From the NCBI RefSeq assembly GCF_900142705.1, contig NZ_FRBV01000008.1, positions 1-64,000 on the forward strand: a DNA stretch of 64,000 nucleotides, written 5' to 3'. The position numbers and the translations under genes were made by a program. The DNA comes from Nitrosospira sp. Nsp11. Its GTDB lineage: Bacteria; Pseudomonadota; Gammaproteobacteria; Burkholderiales; Nitrosomonadaceae. Positions 34,656-43,529 of the stretch are shown piece by piece (the first letter of the stretch is position 1; each line of letters begins with the position of its first letter). The notes beneath the pieces are model-generated. The model saw nothing but the letters and a program-made list of their open reading frames with translations, was not told the DNA's origin and did not search any database.

Positions 34656-35363
34656 TCAACAGTGGGCTAAAGCAGGTCTGGATACAGTGGAGCCGAGGAA
34701 GGGCTTGATCTGGGGGAGGACAATATAAATGGGCAAGACAGCCGGGGCGCCCCGCCGTTTCAGCAAGCGCACAGAAAGAGTATGCTGTGTTACCGGGCCG
34801 AGCAATATTCTGAGTGGGGCCGCGGAGGATTCAAATTGCGCGCTCACCGGTCTGAACAAGAAAATCAGACTGGCAGCCGTCCGCGCGATGACCTGTAATC
34901 TGCGCGTCGTTTGCAGGCTGGATTCGGGCAGCCAGCCGATAACCGCTCCGAAAGCGGCGCTTTTGATCCCTTGTTCAAGTACCCATAATCGCTCGGCGGG
35001 CTTGTAAACTCTGGCAATTACAATGCGCCGACTATCAATATGCAGGTTCTCCCACGCATGCATATAAGGAATATAAGGTGGACCAACCAATAGAATATTC
35101 CTCCCGTCCCCGGTGAGCTGTCCAAGCGGTCGACCCAGTAATCTGATTTCTCCCAGTCCTTCTGCCGGTAGCAGCAATTCCGTCAGATTGTGAACAGGCC
35201 ATCCCCCTCCAGGCAAAGCTTTGTCCAGTTCATCAAAACCACTGGAAACAACCGGATCAGCCGAAGATCCTGATGCGTCACCCCGCCATATCCTGTTTTT
35301 AAATCGAGTTTCGATTTGTGAAAGCGATAGCGGCGCCGAGGGTGGGGAGGCAAGCGTCGACAT
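34656..35363 (-). CDS. imuA: ImuA, RecA/SulA-like mutagenesis cassette protein
   Basis: A 235-residue protein with a diverged RecA-like core: SSGFDELDKALPGGGWPVHNLTELL replaces the Walker A region and LLVGPPYIPYMHAW follows. Such proteins are annotated as ImuA or SulA-like, and in several species they are required for ImuB-DnaE2 mutagenesis. It sits 12 bp after lexA and 13 bp before imuB. The Walker A lysine and serine/threonine are absent from this run, so ATP hydrolysis is unlikely (inference). Confidence 0.9.
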   Translation of the reverse strand: MSTLASPPSAPLSLSQIETRFKNRIWRGDASGSSADPVVSSGFDELDKALPGGGWPVHNLTELLLPAEGLGEIRLLGRPLGQLTGDGRNILLVGPPYIPYMHAWENLHIDSRRIVIARVYKPAERLWVLEQGIKSAAFGAVIGWLPESSLQTTRRLQVIARTAASLIFLFRPVSAQFESSAAPLRILLGPVTQHTLSVRLLKRRGAPAVLPIYIVLPQIKPFLGSTVSRPALAHC

Positions 35364-35375
35364 GGCAAAGTTCCA

Positions 35376-36002
35376 TTAACCACGGCTGGAGCCGATGCGG
35401 TTTCTGGAAGCAGGAGCTTTTCGAAACAGGCCAACATAAAACCCGTAGATTTCCAGCTTCTGCTCAGGGCGGATAGGCAGGTAATCCCCGCTTCGCCTAT
35501 CATTACGTGCTTCCAGGTAATAGCCTTCTTTGTCCCTGGCCAGAACCTTGAGAGTGAATTCGTTATCTACAATAGCCAATACGACTTGACCAGGTGAAGC
35601 TGAATCGCTGCGCTCAATAACCACCATGTCGCCCTCGAGTATTCCCAGATCAATCATCGAATCGCCTTTGACGGGAAACAGAATGGTTTGAGAAGGCTTC
35701 TCGATAAGATAATCATCTATGCGCAATAATTCAGGCTGAACGTCAAAAGCCTCTTGAGGCAACCCTGCACGGATTCTATGCCCGACCGTTCGCTCGAAAA
35801 AGCGAGGTCCCGGACGTAATCTTCCGCCTGGACCATTTTCCAGAAAACCTTCTTCTTTTAAACGCTGGACGATCCGATGGGTCCACGAACGGGCCTTTCC
35901 GTTCCATAGCACAGATAATTGAGTTGTTGAGGGTATGATTCTTTCTTTGGCGTAGTAATCCTGAAGCTTGCCAAGATAAGAAGAAACGTCGAGTTGCTGC
36001 AT
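35376..36002 (-). CDS. lexA: LexA-type repressor of the imu operon
   Basis: A 208-residue LexA. Residues 1-60 form an atypical winged-helix DNA-binding region (LSVLWNGKARSWTHRIVQRLKEEGFL); the self-cleavage site is Ala79-Gly80 (RIRAGLPQE); the catalytic Ser115 (VKGDSMIDLGILEGD) and Lys152 (EFTLKVLARD) are present. The start at 36002 is chosen because longer versions to 36122 would pass through the promoter and operator. It heads the lexA-imuA-imuB-dnaE2 operon, and its promoter carries two GAAC-N4-GTTC sites, so it is likely self-repressing and induced by RecA-dependent cleavage after DNA damage. Confidence 0.94.
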   Translation of the reverse strand: MQQLDVSSYLGKLQDYYAKERIIPSTTQLSVLWNGKARSWTHRIVQRLKEEGFLENGPGGRLRPGPRFFERTVGHRIRAGLPQEAFDVQPELLRIDDYLIEKPSQTILFPVKGDSMIDLGILEGDMVVIERSDSASPGQVVLAIVDNEFTLKVLARDKEGYYLEARNDRRSGDYLPIRPEQKLEIYGFYVGLFRKAPASRNRIGSSRG

Positions 36003-36012
36003 GGCGAGAGCT

Positions 36013-36062
36013 GAATAGAGAACGATTGTTCTTATTATAGAGAACAATCGTTCTCTATTCAA
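36013..36062 (-). promoter_or_regulatory. lexA-imu promoter with two LexA-like operators in a perfect inverted repeat
   Basis: Minus-strand promoter: -35 TTGAAT (36057-36062), 17-nt spacer (36040-36056), and a perfect -10 TATAAT (36034-36039). Operator B, GAAC-N4-GTTC at 36042-36053, fills the spacer; operator A, at 36020-36031, covers the start-site region. Their centres are 22 bp apart, two helical turns. The two sites sit in exact 20-bp inverted arms, 36013-36032 and 36041-36060, around an 8-bp spacer. Confidence 0.8.
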
Positions 36063-36333
36063 GCCGCTCCATGTTGACTGTTTTTCTATCCCAAACCTCT
36101 GCAATAAGGCAGATGCTCGCAAGCATTCAAGAATAAAGCCGGCGATAGGGTTGATTGCGGCTTTAATGCATAAATCTGAATTGGCTTACGTCCGCCGAAA
36201 AGTGGGTTGGGACGATATGTCTGTTAGATTTTAGATATTACTCGCCGAGCGAGAATTGGTCTTAAGTACACCAACAATCCGTCAGTTCCGGAGTCGGAAA
36301 TCTACGCTATGTTGCTGGCTAGTTTTCCGATGG

Positions 36334-36370
36334 AGTAACTTTAATTACGATCATCGTGACTAAAGTTACT
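36334..36370. repeat. long imperfect hairpin upstream of the polysaccharide islet
   Basis: Arms 36334-36343 (AGTAACTTTA) and 36361-36370 are perfect complements; an inner ACG...CGT extends the stem through a 3-bp region with one mismatch. It lies in a 585-bp gap (36003-36587) with no gene. Nearby, 36495-36527 encodes only MNKKLTSILL before a stop, which looks like the first codons of a truncated exported protein. Confidence 0.45.
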
Positions 36371-36587
36371 TCTGCCCGCTAGTCCTCGAATCACTATCCA
36401 CCTTTCTTTATTGGGAACCACCTGATTCTGGTCAATTCAGGCTATTACTTCACCATAAGTAAATAATCACGGTATAAACCCAAGGGAAATAATAATGAAT
36501 AAAAAACTGACGAGTATCTTACTGTAAACCTATGTCGCTCGATACAATCGCAACAATGCACAGATTGATGGGAATGCCGGAAAACTT

Positions 36588-37697
36588 TCAAGCACCTGAT
36601 CGTCTTTGAATACTTTCTTCTGACCGCTGAATCAGCTTGCGTAATGCTCTATCAACAGGCGGATCAAGATGCCCCACCAACTCCCTTCGAAAATTAAGCG
36701 ACAAATCTTGATCTAACGGCGACAAAGCCTCAATAGCTTGAACTAGAGGTATACCTTCAGGCAAAGTGTCGAGCTTAAAATCAGGAGCATGCCAATTCAA
36801 GGTCATGCGCAGCAGGACACATTTATGGCAATAACCGCAATTCCCAAGTGATGTCGGGTGTTCCCAGCATACGCGTAGATGGCGCTTCAGAAGTGACTTG
36901 GCAATAGCATGGTTCACCAACCGCTTTATCTTTTCTGATCGAGAAACCTCATGGCCAATGCTTTTGACCGAAAGTCGGCTGGAGGACCAGTAAGGATCGA
37001 GATCAGGGTGCGAACCCCAGGGACCTAGATGATCTTGGTCATAGCTCGATGAAATAAGCAAGGAACCGATGCGTTCTTGCAGAAGGTGCCCTAAAAATGC
37101 AACCGCGCCCCCGTGCGAGAATTCCCAGGATAATCTCCGAAAAAGACGATGCCTTCTGAGATCAGTCTCAATCATTGTCCAATCTTTACCCGTTGCCTCG
37201 GCTACTGTGGCTAGAGAATTACACATTGATGCAAGGATATCTTTTCTTTCTAGCGGAATATCAAATCCGGAAGCCAGAATTAAAAGATCGGGTGCTGGAT
37301 CGGCAAAAAAGCAGGAGTAAAACGAATCAACCCCTAAGCTAAATGCCAGCCCAACGCCTTGGTTTGGCCGGCCAGGTCTACCTGGGGCAAAGTCAGGCTG
37401 ATTTGCCCCGTAATCCCACCACTCATTTACCTGGTCGAGTATGCGTTGCGTGTTCTCCAGCCATACCGGATCGCACGAATTCCCCACAAGACGCCTGCCC
37501 ATCGCGACAGTAGGTAGCAGAAAAGCAGTGCCCAACGCCTCCGGGGATAGAACAAGTTCCGTGCGTTCACTCCGGATATGAAGAAAATTACCGTCGATCC
37601 TGGTGCATAAATCATTACCGCGCTGTATAAGCCCTGGCATATGAACGGGGATGTCGAAAAAACGCGCTATCCGATCACGCAATTTTGGCTTAGGCAT
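36588..37697 (-). CDS. PP-loop ATPase-like protein with a QueC-like cysteine cluster
   Basis: About 369 residues from ATG at 37697; in-frame starts at 37793 and 37817 would add a poorly conserved leader. Residues 120-125 read SLGVDS, close to the SGGxDS PP-loop of N-type ATP pyrophosphatases (asparagine synthetase, QueC, ThiI) but with Leu for the first Gly. Near the C-terminus, Cys277, Cys287, Cys290 and Cys293 (C-x9-C-x2-C-x2-C) resemble the zinc site of QueC. No nucleoside-synthesis genes are nearby; instead a pyruvyl transferase and a glycosyltransferase follow. It may adenylate or activate a sugar-linked carboxylate in surface-glycan synthesis (inference). I do not recognise an exact family. 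Confidence 0.65.
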   Translation of the reverse strand: MPKPKLRDRIARFFDIPVHMPGLIQRGNDLCTRIDGNFLHIRSERTELVLSPEALGTAFLLPTVAMGRRLVGNSCDPVWLENTQRILDQVNEWWDYGANQPDFAPGRPGRPNQGVGLAFSLGVDSFYSCFFADPAPDLLILASGFDIPLERKDILASMCNSLATVAEATGKDWTMIETDLRRHRLFRRLSWEFSHGGAVAFLGHLLQERIGSLLISSSYDQDHLGPWGSHPDLDPYWSSSRLSVKSIGHEVSRSEKIKRLVNHAIAKSLLKRHLRVCWEHPTSLGNCGYCHKCVLLRMTLNWHAPDFKLDTLPEGIPLVQAIEALSPLDQDLSLNFRRELVGHLDPPVDRALRKLIQRSEESIQRRSGA

Positions 37698-37912
37698 AAT
37701 AATAGGGGACTGGTTAACTAGGGAATTGTTGGGCGCGGGCCAGCATTGTGAAGTCGGATACGACAAGCCCGCGCTCTTGACGCTTGCTGCCATTCCTCCT
37801 CTCGAAGCGAGTGCCACGTACGATACACAAATTGTCGAGCTGATCCTGCCTCGCGATTTGATGCGGCCACCCGCTCTGTCGTGCCCCAGGCTGCTTTATT
37901 TAATAGTGGCGG

Positions 37913-38908
37913 TTAAACAGTATTCCTCGGTTTCATTCGATGGTTTTCACTCGATAAATCCACGATATTGCTCGACCCCGTCCACGCCGTGATATAGGAA
38001 TAGTTCTTGCCATAGGAGTTGTTCAAGACCGTATTTGGAATTCCCATCAGACAAGACAAGATGTGGGCATGCAATCGGTCAGTCGTAATTACCTCGAATC
38101 TGCTAAAAAGATCGATTGCTTCGTCAACAAGTTTCGTTGCGTATTTGATCCATAAGTCCATCTCAAGGGACAGGATACCCGAGTCAACGTGCGCAAGGTG
38201 TAAGGCAGCCAGCACTCCTCGCATCATTCGAATCAAGGTGTTTTTACGCCTGACCAACTCCCGCCAGTCAGTACGCACATCAAAATCAATTACCTCATTC
38301 CCCGCGGACTCGACATCAGCCCTCAGTAGCGCGAGACGGCGTCCCTCGAAACAGCGGGCTTGCTGTATCGGCCATAGCTGATGCGCCATGTCCGGGAGAA
38401 GATAAACATGCCGCGACATGGGGACTGCCAGTTCAAATGATTTATGGTCCCTGACACAAATATGGAGATCAGGGTGCTTTGAAAAAATCCTGCAGCATTG
38501 CGCATACGCATCCGCCGAACGGAAGTGTATGGTCTGAGGGAAGATAATTATCCTGTTCCCGGGTAGCTTCTCGACCACATGTTGACGCATTTGCTGCGGC
38601 CCCGCGTAAAGATCGCCAAGATTACCGCCACCCTGGAATACGATCACATCACCGGCTTTTGCCCAGCTTGGGCGGTAGGTAAAATACGCCGCCTTAATAT
38701 TTATCTTCAATTCATGGAGCGCGAAGAAGCGGAGCGTGCCCAGCATGATCAGCAGGTCACCTATGTTCCTGTGAACAGGCAAATCGATGTAATGAACTGG
38801 AGCTGTTCCAATCAAGCCGGCGAGGACATGGTGTTTGCCAGCCAGAGAGTGCATCAATTCAGCATGGGGTACGTCGCTCGTTGTTTTTATCTGTTCGATT
38901 AGAGTCAT
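37913..38908 (-). CDS. polysaccharide pyruvyl transferase family protein
   Basis: A 331-residue enzyme of the PS_pyruv_trans family (ExoV/GumL/PssM-like), which adds a pyruvate ketal from PEP to sugars of exported glycans. Motifs include HRNIGDLLIMLG at the N-terminus, FQGGGNLGDLYAG in the middle and VITTDRLHAHILSCLMGIPN near the C-terminus. It has no membrane helix and should act on lipid-linked intermediates in the cytoplasm. It is upstream of the PP-loop gene on the same strand and divergent from the glycosyltransferase. The islet's A+T content looks higher than its surroundings, hinting at transfer. Confidence 0.88.
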   Translation of the reverse strand: MTLIEQIKTTSDVPHAELMHSLAGKHHVLAGLIGTAPVHYIDLPVHRNIGDLLIMLGTLRFFALHELKINIKAAYFTYRPSWAKAGDVIVFQGGGNLGDLYAGPQQMRQHVVEKLPGNRIIIFPQTIHFRSADAYAQCCRIFSKHPDLHICVRDHKSFELAVPMSRHVYLLPDMAHQLWPIQQARCFEGRRLALLRADVESAGNEVIDFDVRTDWRELVRRKNTLIRMMRGVLAALHLAHVDSGILSLEMDLWIKYATKLVDEAIDLFSRFEVITTDRLHAHILSCLMGIPNTVLNNSYGKNYSYITAWTGSSNIVDLSSENHRMKPRNTV

Positions 38909-39341
38909 TCCTTCTTAATCCGCTCCTCCGTTGAATGCTCTCGACATAACAGTTGTCCGTCGGCTTGCCGGAGGTGGCTGAAATCAATCTTGATACGTTT
39001 TGTCCGGAAGTCCTGAAGCAGAGCAAACCGTGAAAAGCCCGCGCGGGCCCCTAGTGCACACTCGACAAACCGTCGAGGCATCAACAGCTTCTATTTTGTC
39101 TGCTTTGATTCCCCTTCCAAGCAACGATCTGCACAGGAAAAATAGGCCTTCTCCGGCGATCTGGGCAGCAGTTCGTCTGGCACCTTTGAAATCCAGATGG
39201 TTGGTCAGAGGCAGGGGCACCCACAACTGCTCAGTATGGGGTAGAATCCGGCCCGCGGAATTATTGCCGGCTCATTCCTGCCTTTTTATTGCACCTGCTC
39301 ACAGGTCAAATGAAGAAAATAATAACCCACTACACGATTTC
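38909..39341. other. gap between divergent polysaccharide genes
   Basis: About 430 bp. A plus-strand frame runs from 39000 into the glycosyltransferase and a minus-strand frame spans 38984-39226; neither shows a family motif, and the plus-strand extension is rejected as a leader. It probably holds divergent promoters, but no clear -35/-10 pair was found. Confidence 0.4.
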
Positions 39342-40502
39342 ATGAACACTTTTCTCAAGTCGCAATTTATCGCTCGCTGGAAGCTGCTATGGTCTTCCCC
39401 TCTACTAGCAAACGTAGGTCGAGTTGCGGATCATCGCAGGAAGAAAACAACACTCATCACCATGATCAGAAATGAGAAAGGAATTCTTGAGACTTTTTCT
39501 GCGCATGCTTTATCTTTATTCGACCGGATTATTCTGGTTGACCATCTTTCATCGGACGGCTCGAGGGAATACATAACACTCCTGTCGGAAAAGCACCCGA
39601 ATATCGAATGTTATTTTTTTGATGAGCCCGGTTATTACCAGTCCGAACTAATGACTTGGATCACACAAAATCTCGTGGATCAGGAGATGCCGGGGTGGGT
39701 TTTCTTTCTTGACGTCGATGAGTTTCTGCCGTTTAGATCAAAGGAGGAGTTTGATCGCAAACTTTCTGAATTGGATTCCTTTCCCGTCATTTCGATGCCA
39801 TGGCTCAATCTGGTACCTTTGGATATGGAGAGCGGCGACGTGATCAGCCAATTTTTTCTCGAACCACCCCAACCGTCCAGCTATCACAAAATAGCATTTC
39901 AGCCCAGTCGTATTTTCTCGACCAGCTATTTTATTGTTCAGGGTAATCACGCCCTTTTTCTGGGAACCAGATCCTCAAAGGTCAAGTTTCCGGCAAGAGA
40001 CAGTTTCCCTATTTACCATCTGCCGATAAGAACAAAGCAGCAGCTCCGGGGCAAGGTTCTGCATGGAGTGGAGTCATACCGCCGTATGGGCAGCGACCGG
40101 CGCGGCAAAATGGGCTCGCACTGGGACGAGATACTTCAGATTATGGAGGCATCCAGCGTTACAAATGAACTTTTGGCCGGTATCGCAGCACAATATGGCG
40201 GTACCTTGCATCCGCCTTATGAAAGAAGCCTTGATGAGTTACGGGAAGTTGGTTACAGAGAACTTCAAATGGAGATAAGTTTTTTACAGCCTCCAGTTTC
40301 CTTTGCGGATATTTCTTATGGGCATGGCAATGCGCTAATTGCCGAAGAAGGTGATTCCAGTGAAATGCGGACTCAAACGATAAATCGGAGAATAGAGTTC
40401 AATCGATCCAAGCGCTCGATGCAAATTGTCGAGCCCACGACCTCTCATAATTCAAAGCAATTGTTAGACGCTCGCAGGCCCTCGCTACACCCTACTTTAT
40501 AA
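39342..40502 (+). CDS. family 2-type glycosyltransferase
   Basis: About 386 residues from ATG at 39342. The N-terminal half has the GT-A pattern: TLITMIRNEKGILETFSAHALSLFDRIILVDHLSSDGSREY (nucleotide binding) followed by WVFFLDVDEFLPF, the D-x-D metal site. A second block, HKIAFQPSRIFSTSYFIVQGNHA, is typical of the Glyco_tranf_2_4 group that acts on surface polysaccharides. There is no signal peptide. The longer frame from 39000 has no matching motif and is not used. It is divergent from the pyruvyl transferase, and its 3' end is 240 bp before trpG. Confidence 0.85.
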   Translation: MNTFLKSQFIARWKLLWSSPLLANVGRVADHRRKKTTLITMIRNEKGILETFSAHALSLFDRIILVDHLSSDGSREYITLLSEKHPNIECYFFDEPGYYQSELMTWITQNLVDQEMPGWVFFLDVDEFLPFRSKEEFDRKLSELDSFPVISMPWLNLVPLDMESGDVISQFFLEPPQPSSYHKIAFQPSRIFSTSYFIVQGNHALFLGTRSSKVKFPARDSFPIYHLPIRTKQQLRGKVLHGVESYRRMGSDRRGKMGSHWDEILQIMEASSVTNELLAGIAAQYGGTLHPPYERSLDELREVGYRELQMEISFLQPPVSFADISYGHGNALIAEEGDSSEMRTQTINRRIEFNRSKRSMQIVEPTTSHNSKQLLDARRPSLHPTL

Positions 40503-40742
40503 TGGCGGCCAGACGGTATTTTTGATTTGTATCTTATGTACAAGTAATTAGTCGTGCCTGAAATATATAGCCCACTTTTGGTATTTTTATTCCCGTCCTT
40601 CAGCCATCTTATCTTATCCTTGTCCGCCCGCTATGGAGAAGGGATAATATCAAGTTCCCTTCTATGCCACTCCCCCTATGCTCGACATGAAAAGGCGAGG
40701 CATAAAGGATTTTTATCTATTTCCCAAGGTAAATTTCCATAA

Positions 40743-41306
40743 ATGCTGTTGATGATCGACAATTACGATTCTTTCACTTACAACCTGGTGCAGTATTTTG
40801 GCGAATTGGGCGAAGAAGTGATGGTGTTTCGCAATGATGAAATTACAGCCGGTGAAGTTGCGCGGCTAAAGCCTGCGCGTATTGTAATTTCGCCGGGTCC
40901 CTGCACGCCAGATGAAGCGGGCATATCGGTATCGTTAATTGAGCGTTACAGCCGTCAGGTTCCCATATTGGGCGTCTGCCTGGGGCATCAGAGCATAGGG
41001 CAGGCTTTCGGCGGAAAAATCATCCACGCCCGGCAACTCATGCATGGCAAAACTTCGCCTATCTTTCATAATGGCGTCGGCGTATTTCGTGATTTGCCAA
41101 ACCCGTTCACCGCGACTCGCTATCATTCGCTGGTCATAGAACGCGAGAGCCTTCCGGAATGTCTTGAAATCACTGCATGGACTGAAGATGGGGAGATAAT
41201 GGGCGTGCGCCACAAAACTCTCCCGGTCGAAGGCCTGCAGTTTCATCCGGAATCCATCCTCACCCAATACGGACACCAGTTGCTGGAAAATTTTCTGAGC
41301 CAGTAA
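40743..41306 (+). CDS. trpG: anthranilate synthase glutaminase component / aminodeoxychorismate synthase amidotransferase
   Basis: A 187-residue class I glutamine amidotransferase. The catalytic Cys is in [17 protein letters not shown], with the oxyanion region [15 protein letters not shown] and the C-terminal His-Glu in [10 protein letters not shown]. It supplies ammonia to TrpE, and often also to PabB. It leads trpG-trpD-trpC; trpE is not in the window, where a polysaccharide islet takes the place upstream. The ATG at 40743 fits the family start [18 protein letters not shown]. Confidence 0.95.
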   Translation: MLLMIDNYDSFTYNLVQYFGELGEEVMVFRNDEITAGEVARLKPARIVISPGPCTPDEAGISVSLIERYSRQVPILGVCLGHQSIGQAFGGKIIHARQLMHGKTSPIFHNGVGVFRDLPNPFTATRYHSLVIERESLPECLEITAWTEDGEIMGVRHKTLPVEGLQFHPESILTQYGHQLLENFLSQ

Positions 41307-41371
41307 GAGCTGTCTGAGCGACCCTGAAGAGGGCCATGTGAAGCTGACGCATTCCGGAAAAGGAAAGATTT

Positions 41372-42424
41372 ATGAAGCCGCAAGAAGCGCTGGCCCGCAT
41401 CATAGAACATCGTGAAATCTTTCACGATGAAATGCTTTCACTCATGCGGCAGATCATGCGTGGCGAGTTGTCACCCGCACTGATCGCTGCTATCGTCACC
41501 GGACTGCGGGTAAAGAAAGAGACCATTGGCGAAATCGCCGCTGCGGCACAGGTGATGCGCGAATTTGCTACCCGCGTGGAAGTGGCGGATAACCGACATC
41601 TCGTGGATACATGCGGGACTGGAGGCGATGCGGCCCATACTTTCAATATTTCAACGGCCGCAGCCTTTGTCGCGGCTGCTGCGGGCGCGCGGGTCGCCAA
41701 GCACGGTGGGCGCTCCGTTTCCAGCAAATCAGGTAGCGCGGACGTGCTTGAGGCTCTTGGCGTCAACCTCAACCAGACCCCAGGTCAGGTAGCCGAGGAC
41801 ATAAAGGAGATCGGCCTCGGATTCATGTTTGCTCCCAATTTTCACAGCGCCATGAAACATGCCGCACCGGTGAGGCGCGATCTGGGCGTGCGCACCCTGT
41901 TTAATATCCTTGGGCCGCTGACCAATCCCGCCGGAGCGAGAAATCAGTTGCTGGGCGTATTTCATCCCGATCTCGTCGGCATATTGGCTCGAGTACTGCA
42001 GCGACTGGGCAGCCGTCACGTAATGGTGGTCCACGGCAGAAATGGGCAAGGGGGATTGGATGAGATCACCATAGCCGGCGAAACCTGGGTAGGCGAGCTC
42101 AGGCATGGCGAGGTGATTGAATACAGTATTAAACCTGAAGATTTCGGCATGAATACTGCTGCCATTGAGTCAATACAGGCACAAGATAGTATTCAATCCA
42201 GAGAAATGTTGTTGTCGGTGCTGGATGACCAGCCTGGCGCGGCACGCGATGTCGTGTTGCTTAACGCAGGCGCGGCGGTCTACGTTGCGGGTGTAGCGGA
42301 ATCATTGAAGCAAGGTGTGGAAAAAGCCCGCGCCGCGATAGAGAGCGGTGCAGCTAAAGCAAAACTGCTGGAACTGGTGGAATTCTCAAATCGTGAAAAT
42401 CGGAATGAGGTTTCCCGGATTTAG
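41372..42424 (+). CDS. trpD: anthranilate phosphoribosyltransferase
   Basis: A 350-residue enzyme adding PRPP to anthranilate. The PRPP-binding [14 protein letters not shown] motif, the [21 protein letters not shown] run and [31 protein letters not shown] are intact. The metal-binding acidic pair lies in [12 protein letters not shown]. It is 65 bp after trpG and 3 bp before trpC, as in a normal tryptophan operon. Confidence 0.97.
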   Translation: MKPQEALARIIEHREIFHDEMLSLMRQIMRGELSPALIAAIVTGLRVKKETIGEIAAAAQVMREFATRVEVADNRHLVDTCGTGGDAAHTFNISTAAAFVAAAAGARVAKHGGRSVSSKSGSADVLEALGVNLNQTPGQVAEDIKEIGLGFMFAPNFHSAMKHAAPVRRDLGVRTLFNILGPLTNPAGARNQLLGVFHPDLVGILARVLQRLGSRHVMVVHGRNGQGGLDEITIAGETWVGELRHGEVIEYSIKPEDFGMNTAAIESIQAQDSIQSREMLLSVLDDQPGAARDVVLLNAGAAVYVAGVAESLKQGVEKARAAIESGAAKAKLLELVEFSNRENRNEVSRI

Positions 42425-42427
42425 CCT

Positions 42428-43267
42428 ATGGCCGACATTCTGCAAGAGATTTTAGCCGTCAAGCGGCAGGAGATCGCTGCTGCAAAGGCAGTGAGGCCGC
42501 TTGATGGATTGTATCGCGAAGCCGAGGCTGAGCCCCCTCCCCGAAATTTCGCTGCGGCACTCCGCGATAAAATGACCGCCGGGCTGCCCGCGGTCATTGC
42601 AGAGATCAAGAAAGCCAGCCCCAGCCGGGGTGTTTTGCGAGAGCGGTTCGATCCGGCCGCCATCGCGACCAGCTATGCGAGATATGGAGCCGCCTGCCTG
42701 TCCGTATTAACCGATAAGCAGTTTTTCAGCGGTTGCGCGGAGTATTTAAGGCAGGCCAAAGCCGCTTGTAATCTGCCGGTGCTACGCAAGGATTTCATGC
42801 TGGACGAATATCAGGTGGTTGAGGCCCGTGCGATGGGAGCGGATTGCATCCTTGTAATCGTCGCGGCCTTCCGCGAGGCTTCTTTCATGGCTGGAGAATG
42901 CCGGCAAGAGACAGAAATAGTGAACCGGATGCTCAAGCTCGAATCGCTCGCACACGCGCTCGGCATGGAGGTGCTGGTTGAAGTACATGACGGTGCGGAG
43001 CTGGATCTCGCGTTGCAATTAAGTTCCTCTTTGATTGGCGTCAACAATCGCAACCTGCATACGTTCGAAACTCGCCTGGACACAACGCTGCAATTGCTCG
43101 ACCGTATTCCGCCGGAGCGCATTGTGATTACCGAAAGCGGCATACTCGTATCCGCCGATGTCATGCTGATGCGCGATCATCGGGTGAATGCTTTCCTCGT
43201 GGGCGAAGCTTTCATGCGCGCCGATGATCCAGGGGCAGAGCTTGCACGACTGTTTGGAACGGATTGA
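42428..43267 (+). CDS. trpC: indole-3-glycerol phosphate synthase
   Basis: A 279-residue (beta/alpha)8-barrel enzyme. Markers are [23 protein letters not shown] (catalytic Lys and Glu), [56 protein letters not shown] and the C-terminal VITESGI. It cyclises the TrpF product to indole-3-glycerol phosphate. Only 3 bp separate it from trpD, so translation is likely coupled. It ends the operon; trpF, trpB and trpA are elsewhere. Confidence 0.97.
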   Translation: MADILQEILAVKRQEIAAAKAVRPLDGLYREAEAEPPPRNFAAALRDKMTAGLPAVIAEIKKASPSRGVLRERFDPAAIATSYARYGAACLSVLTDKQFFSGCAEYLRQAKAACNLPVLRKDFMLDEYQVVEARAMGADCILVIVAAFREASFMAGECRQETEIVNRMLKLESLAHALGMEVLVEVHDGAELDLALQLSSSLIGVNNRNLHTFETRLDTTLQLLDRIPPERIVITESGILVSADVMLMRDHRVNAFLVGEAFMRADDPGAELARLFGTD

Positions 43268-43529
43268 CGCACAAGTGTTACAGTTTATGCCGCCCGAACC
43301 GGCGCTCACATTTGCCTGGATCACGAGCCGAACCTTTTTGTTGCAAAAAAGCAACACATACATCTTCCATATTTCGAAAGTCTCGTTATTTCCTTGCTAG
43401 CCGTTGCGACGTTAGGCACAATCTCTCAACCCTCTCATTCAGAGAGGTCCAAGCAGCGGGACACTACTTCACCGAAATAGGGTCGGTGAGAAGCACCCCA
43501 CCGTTTCAACTTTAAAGGAGATTTTCCAT

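Noticed and set aside
36003-36122. Longer LexA reading frame starting at 36122
   Set aside because: It would pass through the promoter and both operators, and the added residues are not LexA-like.
39000-39341. N-terminal extension of the glycosyltransferase
   Set aside because: The added 114 residues have no glycosyltransferase motif; the ATG at 39342 gives the normal start of the domain.
37880-40530. Similar short sequences near 37.9 kb and 40.5 kb flanking the pyruvyl transferase and glycosyltransferase
   Set aside because: They share a TGGCGG core and a GTATT end but need gaps and mismatches to align, so they do not support a mobile-element boundary.
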